Below, piece after piece: positions 52,497 to 55,659 of a DNA stretch of 55,659 bases. The DNA is from CAZJRQ01 sp964548535 (GTDB lineage Bacteria > Bacillota > Clostridia > Oscillospirales > Ruminococcaceae). Under the pieces are notes generated by a model that was not told where the DNA came from, made no database searches, and worked only from the letters and a program-made list of their open reading frames with translations. The stretch lies in contig CAZJRQ010000015.1 in the NCBI GenBank assembly GCA_964548535.1, positions 1 to 55,659 on the forward strand. Direction: 5' to 3'. The position numbers and the translations under genes were made by a program. How positions within the stretch are numbered: the stretch's first letter is position 1; each line of letters begins with the position of its first letter.

Positions 52497-53348
52497 ATGT
52501 TTACACTAGTTTTAGAAAACGAAAGAGGAGAACAATTAGAACTTACTCATAATGAACTTTATGATGTGTACAACATTGAAGGGCTTAGCCCTCCGTCAGC
52601 AAACATAAGCACATCACCAATCGCTAGCATGGATGGCGAGAGATATAACAACTCACGTGTAAATGTTAGAAATCTTGTAATTTACATTAATATCAAAAGT
52701 CCAGTTGAGGACAACAGGCAAGCTTTATATAAATTTTTTAGGTCAAAACGAAAAGTTAAAGTATATTTTAAAAACGCAAACAGAGATGTTTATATTCAAG
52801 GATATCTTGAAACTTTTGAAGATAATTTTTTTGAGCAATTGCAAACTGCGCAAATATCTATAATTTGTCCTGAACCATTTTTTAAAGCATTGAATGAGAT
52901 GGTAGTCGAGTTTTCAAAGACAATATCACTTTTTGAGTTTCCATTTGACATTGAAAAGTCTGGTATTGAGTTTTCGCGAATTGATCGTGAGACTACGCAA
53001 TATATAAATGTTGGTGATGTCGAAGTAGGCGGAATATTTGAATTAACAGCATTAAAGACGTATGTTGCATATCTTACGATTTATAATTTTACAAATGAAA
53101 CATATTTTAGTGTAAATGAATCATTGAATGAAGGTGACAAAATCATAATCAATACTAATCGTGGTGAAAAATCACTAATATTGATTAGAAAAGGCAGTGC
53201 ACCTATAAGTATTATTCAAAAACGTCAAGCAGGCTCAGAATGGATTCAATTTGTTCCTGGAGATAATGAAATATCGTACGATTGTAAAGTCGGAACTGAA
53301 TATTTAAGTGTGAGTGTTACTGTATCACACAAATACGAGGGGGTATAA
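52497..53348 (+). CDS. Phage distal tail protein (Dit-like)
   Basis: The 283-residue protein follows the siphovirus phage-tail family: FTLVLENERGEQLELTHNEL, then YDVYNIEGLSPPSANISTSP, GERYNNSRVNVRNLVIYINI, RQALYKFFRSKRKVKVYFKN and RDVYIQGYLETFEDNFFEQL. It would join the tail tube to the baseplate. RBS AAAGGGGG; 6 nt after the tape measure remnant, as in functional tail modules. This gene itself looks intact. Confidence 0.8.
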   Translation: MFTLVLENERGEQLELTHNELYDVYNIEGLSPPSANISTSPIASMDGERYNNSRVNVRNLVIYINIKSPVEDNRQALYKFFRSKRKVKVYFKNANRDVYIQGYLETFEDNFFEQLQTAQISIICPEPFFKALNEMVVEFSKTISLFEFPFDIEKSGIEFSRIDRETTQYINVGDVEVGGIFELTALKTYVAYLTIYNFTNETYFSVNESLNEGDKIIINTNRGEKSLILIRKGSAPISIIQKRQAGSEWIQFVPGDNEISYDCKVGTEYLSVSVTVSHKYEGV

Positions 53349-53350
53349 AA

Positions 53351-54388
53351 GTGGAGGTATATGTTTTAGATAGTGAACTAGTACCAATCGCAATTATAGA
53401 TCATTATCAATCGCTTATTTGGACTAAACAATACTTTACAAACGGTGATTTTGAATTGTATTTGCCTGCAAATCCTGAGTTGCTGCTATATTTAAAACAA
53501 GATAATTATGTAATGCGTGAAGACGATGACAGTCTGATGATGATTGAGTCAATAAAAATTAATACTGATTTAGATAATGGGGATTATTATACAATATCGG
53601 GAAGAAGTCTAGAATCAATTTTATCAAGGAGAGTAATATGGTATCAAAGCAATTTTATTAATACGAAAGTCTCGACTATTATATATAATCTGTTATCAAG
53701 AAATGCGACAACATCAAATCCGCAAAGACAAATTCCAAAATTGAAAGTTAATACAGATTATATATCAACAGAGACTAACACAATGCAAGTTACATATAAA
53801 AATTTACAAGAAACAATTGAAGATTTATGTAGAACTTATAAATTTGGATGGAGAATTAACAAAGACTATGTTTTTGAATTATACGATGGTGTTGATCGTA
53901 CCAAAAGTGCAAACGGACTAGTCATATTTTCGCCTGAATTTGACAATCTTTTGAATTCTGAATATATAGAAGACATGACAGAATATAAGAATGTTGCTCT
54001 TGTCGCTGGAGAAGGAGAAGGAAATCTTAGGTATAAGCAATATCTTAACAATGATAAATTTAATGGTTTAAGCAGGCGTGAATTATATGTTGATGCTAGA
54101 GATCTTAGCACAAACAGTGATGAGGATATAAGAGATGAATATCAAAATATGATGACACAACGTGGTGAAGAAAAGCTGAGTGAAAATGATGTAGCGAGAA
54201 CTTTTGATTCTGAAATTGATGCAAATATTACGTTTAAATACAAAAGTGATTATAGTGTTGGTGATATCGTATAAGTAAAAAATTCACACGGAATTACAGT
54301 AAACGCGAGAATAACTAAAATAATTGAATGTTGGGATAGTGACGGATACACCGTAGTTCCAAAATTTGAAGGAAGTAGTGAGGTTTAA
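53351..54388 (+). pseudogene. ReqiPepy6 Gp37-like tail protein with in-frame stop
   Basis: The frame begins with GTG-associated ATG context at 53351 (GAGGGGG RBS) and runs VYVLDSELVPIAIIDHYQSL, WTKQYFTNGDFELYLPANPE, YYTISGRSLESILSRRVIWY, YKNVALVAGEGEGNLRYKQY, to SDYSVGDIV, then TAA at 54272-54274. The same frame continues for 37 more family-like codons (VKNSHGITVNARITKIIECW, then TVVPKFEGSSEV) to TAA at 54386. Relatives have a residue such as Gln at the stop, so a single CAA-to-TAA change explains it. The protein is a tail/baseplate component next to Dit. It may still be partly functional when truncated by 38 residues. Confidence 0.78.
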
Positions 54389-54390
54389 AA

Positions 54391-55374
54391 ATGTCAATAA
54401 CAAGCGGTTTTTTTAACTCTGTTGAAGGTGACAGAAAATATAATGCCGAACAAATGAGTAGCTATTTTGAGGGGTTAATTAGCAATGGTGTTTATGAAAA
54501 TGTTGGGAATAAATTAGTTGTTAAGGCTGAGGAAGGAATGTCGGTAACAGTAGATACAGGCAGAGCAATGATTAATTGTCATTGGATTAAAAACGATAGT
54601 ATACTTAATTTAACGATAGATCCTAGTCATGTACAATATAGCAGATATGACGCAGTGATTATAAGACTTGACACAAGTGAATTATCTAGAACAGCAACAA
54701 TCTACATAAAAAAAGGTACAGCGAGTAGCGCACCAGCAACACCGTCTCTAACAAGAAATGCAACAATATATGAACTTTGTCTTGCTCATATAAGAGTAAC
54801 AGCAAAATCTACATCAATAAATCAATCTCAAATTATAGACCAGCGTAGCAACACTAACCGTTGTGGATATGTAACCGGATTAATAAAACAAGTTGACACA
54901 TCCGATTTGTTTAATCAGTATCAAAAAGCTTATGAGGATTATTTTAATGAGAGCACAAAAGCTTTTGATGATTATATGCAAGCAAAAAAAGACGCATATG
55001 ACGCATGGTTTGCTGATTTAACAAGCGAATTAAGAGTTGACACCACTCTAAAAAAATATCAGAAAGTAACATTGCTAACATCAAATACTAAGCAAATAGC
55101 AATGGGAATAAAAGAATATACTCCTGACGATATAGTAATCGCTAACATAAACGGCATAATGTTAACGGAAAATGAAGAGTTTAATGTAATTGGAATAGGA
55201 GATAGTGCGATTGTTACATTTAAAAACACTTTGTTTAGCGGAAATGTAATAACTTTAATCGTTATTAAGTCGGTAATTGGACTGGGATATGGAAATACAG
55301 CAGGACAAATAATAGGCTTAACCGCAGGCATACAAGTCACAAAAGTCGGCAAATCAAAAGAACTGGAGGAATAA
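54391..55374 (+). CDS. Phage baseplate/receptor-binding-region protein
   Basis: The 327-residue protein begins SITSGFFNSVEGDRKYNAEQ, followed by MSSYFEGLISNGVYENVGN and VTVDTGRAMINCHWIKNDS, the usual opening of upper-baseplate proteins in Firmicute siphophages. The middle has a helical linker (FNQYQKAYEDYFNESTKAFD and DYMQAKKDAYDAWFADLTSE), then a C-terminal beta-rich repeat domain. It starts 2 nt after the preceding stop. It would connect the baseplate to the host-recognition proteins. Confidence 0.75.
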   Translation: MSITSGFFNSVEGDRKYNAEQMSSYFEGLISNGVYENVGNKLVVKAEEGMSVTVDTGRAMINCHWIKNDSILNLTIDPSHVQYSRYDAVIIRLDTSELSRTATIYIKKGTASSAPATPSLTRNATIYELCLAHIRVTAKSTSINQSQIIDQRSNTNRCGYVTGLIKQVDTSDLFNQYQKAYEDYFNESTKAFDDYMQAKKDAYDAWFADLTSELRVDTTLKKYQKVTLLTSNTKQIAMGIKEYTPDDIVIANINGIMLTENEEFNVIGIGDSAIVTFKNTLFSGNVITLIVIKSVIGLGYGNTAGQIIGLTAGIQVTKVGKSKELEE

Positions 55375-55379
55375 ATAAT

Positions 55380-55659
55380 ATGTCAATAAAAATCACAGAA
55401 GTAACAACACCGCAACAGGTTTACAATGCAATCAAACCGCTTGAGGATTATTTAGGCGTTAAAATTACTCTCGGCGAAACTACTGAAAACGGAAATAACA
55501 GGCTGTCAATTACTCAAAATGGCATTGAAATATTTTATGGACTTTGTCAATATGCAAACGTATATGGTTTAGACGGTATACGAGTATTTGCAGAGGATAA
55601 AGCAAACGAAAACACAGGAAATGTTGGTCCTTGCGTTTTAATTAAAGATTATGAAAATG
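55380..55659 (+). CDS. Phage structural or accessory protein, cut by the window end
   Basis: ATG at 55380 behind CTGGAGGA starts a frame of 93 codons that is still open at the window edge (SIKITEVTTPQQVYNAIKPL, then LEDYLGVKITLG and IFYGLCQYANVYGLDGIRVF). It follows the baseplate gene by 5 nt. No family is recognised from this part. Confidence 0.6.
   Translation, partial: MSIKITEVTTPQQVYNAIKPLEDYLGVKITLGETTENGNNRLSITQNGIEIFYGLCQYANVYGLDGIRVFAEDKANENTGNVGPCVLIKDYEN

Noticed and set aside
352..54274. Several broken genes (NlpC-like twice, TrbL-like, Gp37-like) are interrupted by TAA, which could suggest TAA reassignment or readthrough.
   Set aside because: Most intact core genes here end in TAA at the expected place, and the interrupted genes are all in decaying mobile DNA with other damage, so ordinary pseudogenes explain it.
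1..55659. CRISPR array, rRNA genes, insertion sequences with transposase, or replication origin.
   Set aside because: No regularly spaced direct repeats, no rRNA motifs, no transposase reading frame and no DnaA-box cluster were seen on either strand.

Overview
The window is low-GC DNA from a spore-forming anaerobic Firmicute, most likely a Clostridia member of the Ruminococcaceae/Oscillospiraceae type. The reasons are a spoIIID gene with a sigma-E-like promoter, oxygen-sensitive 2-hydroxyacyl-CoA dehydratase genes with their activator, AddAB, a methionine synthase whose reactivation domain is a separate gene, a malate dehydrogenase/malic enzyme pair, and strong AGGAGG-type ribosome binding sites throughout. 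Genus cannot be fixed from the sequence alone.

Region 1 (about 1-6,250) is a decayed Tn1549/Tn916-like conjugative element, read on the minus strand. It holds a TrbL-family membrane protein broken at codon 2 and by a frameshift, a possible tail of a VirB4-type ATPase, and an NlpC/P60-type protein with two in-frame stops and both catalytic residues lost. Between these lie intact cargo genes: GNAT acetyltransferase, AraC-GyrI regulator, C45-type acyltransferase/peptidase, and a divergent XRE/SLOG pair. A tRNA-Leu(UAA) gene follows at 6,462-6,550.

Region 2 (6,800-16,500, plus strand) is metabolic. A 2-hydroxyacyl-CoA dehydratase operon comes first: a frameshifted activase, an activase-dehydratase fusion and a second dehydratase subunit. 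A sulfonate/sulfate-ester-type ABC transporter operon follows and ends in an arylsulfotransferase-like protein. It is preceded by a 21-codon leader ORF with tandem Cys codons; the leader overlaps one arm of a hairpin that closes just before the ATPase start codon. This looks like a cysteine-responsive translational switch and is the most striking regulatory feature here.

Region 3 (16,500-27,500, minus strand) has bioB under a probable BirA operator and a five-gene cluster: class III aminotransferase, APH-type kinase, amino-acid permease, PII protein and SDR. An AraC-type regulator with a degenerate receiver domain sits upstream of the cluster. A malate dehydrogenase-malic enzyme operon (malate shunt) follows.

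Region 4 (27,600-49,800, mostly minus strand) is core genome: addBA, the split metH operon, a GC-rich tandem repeat, a flotillin/NfeD operon whose promoter shares an identical 15-bp dyad with the adjacent XRE regulator gene, a stand-alone pduL, spoIIID, the iscS-iscU-mnmA operon, rnhA, and small proteins including an Arg-rich Cys-tailed miniprotein.

Region 5 (50,100-end, plus strand) is an AbiH-type phage-defence gene followed immediately by the tail module of a defective siphophage: truncated tape measure, distal tail protein, Gp37-like tail protein with a nonsense codon, and baseplate/receptor-binding proteins running off the window.
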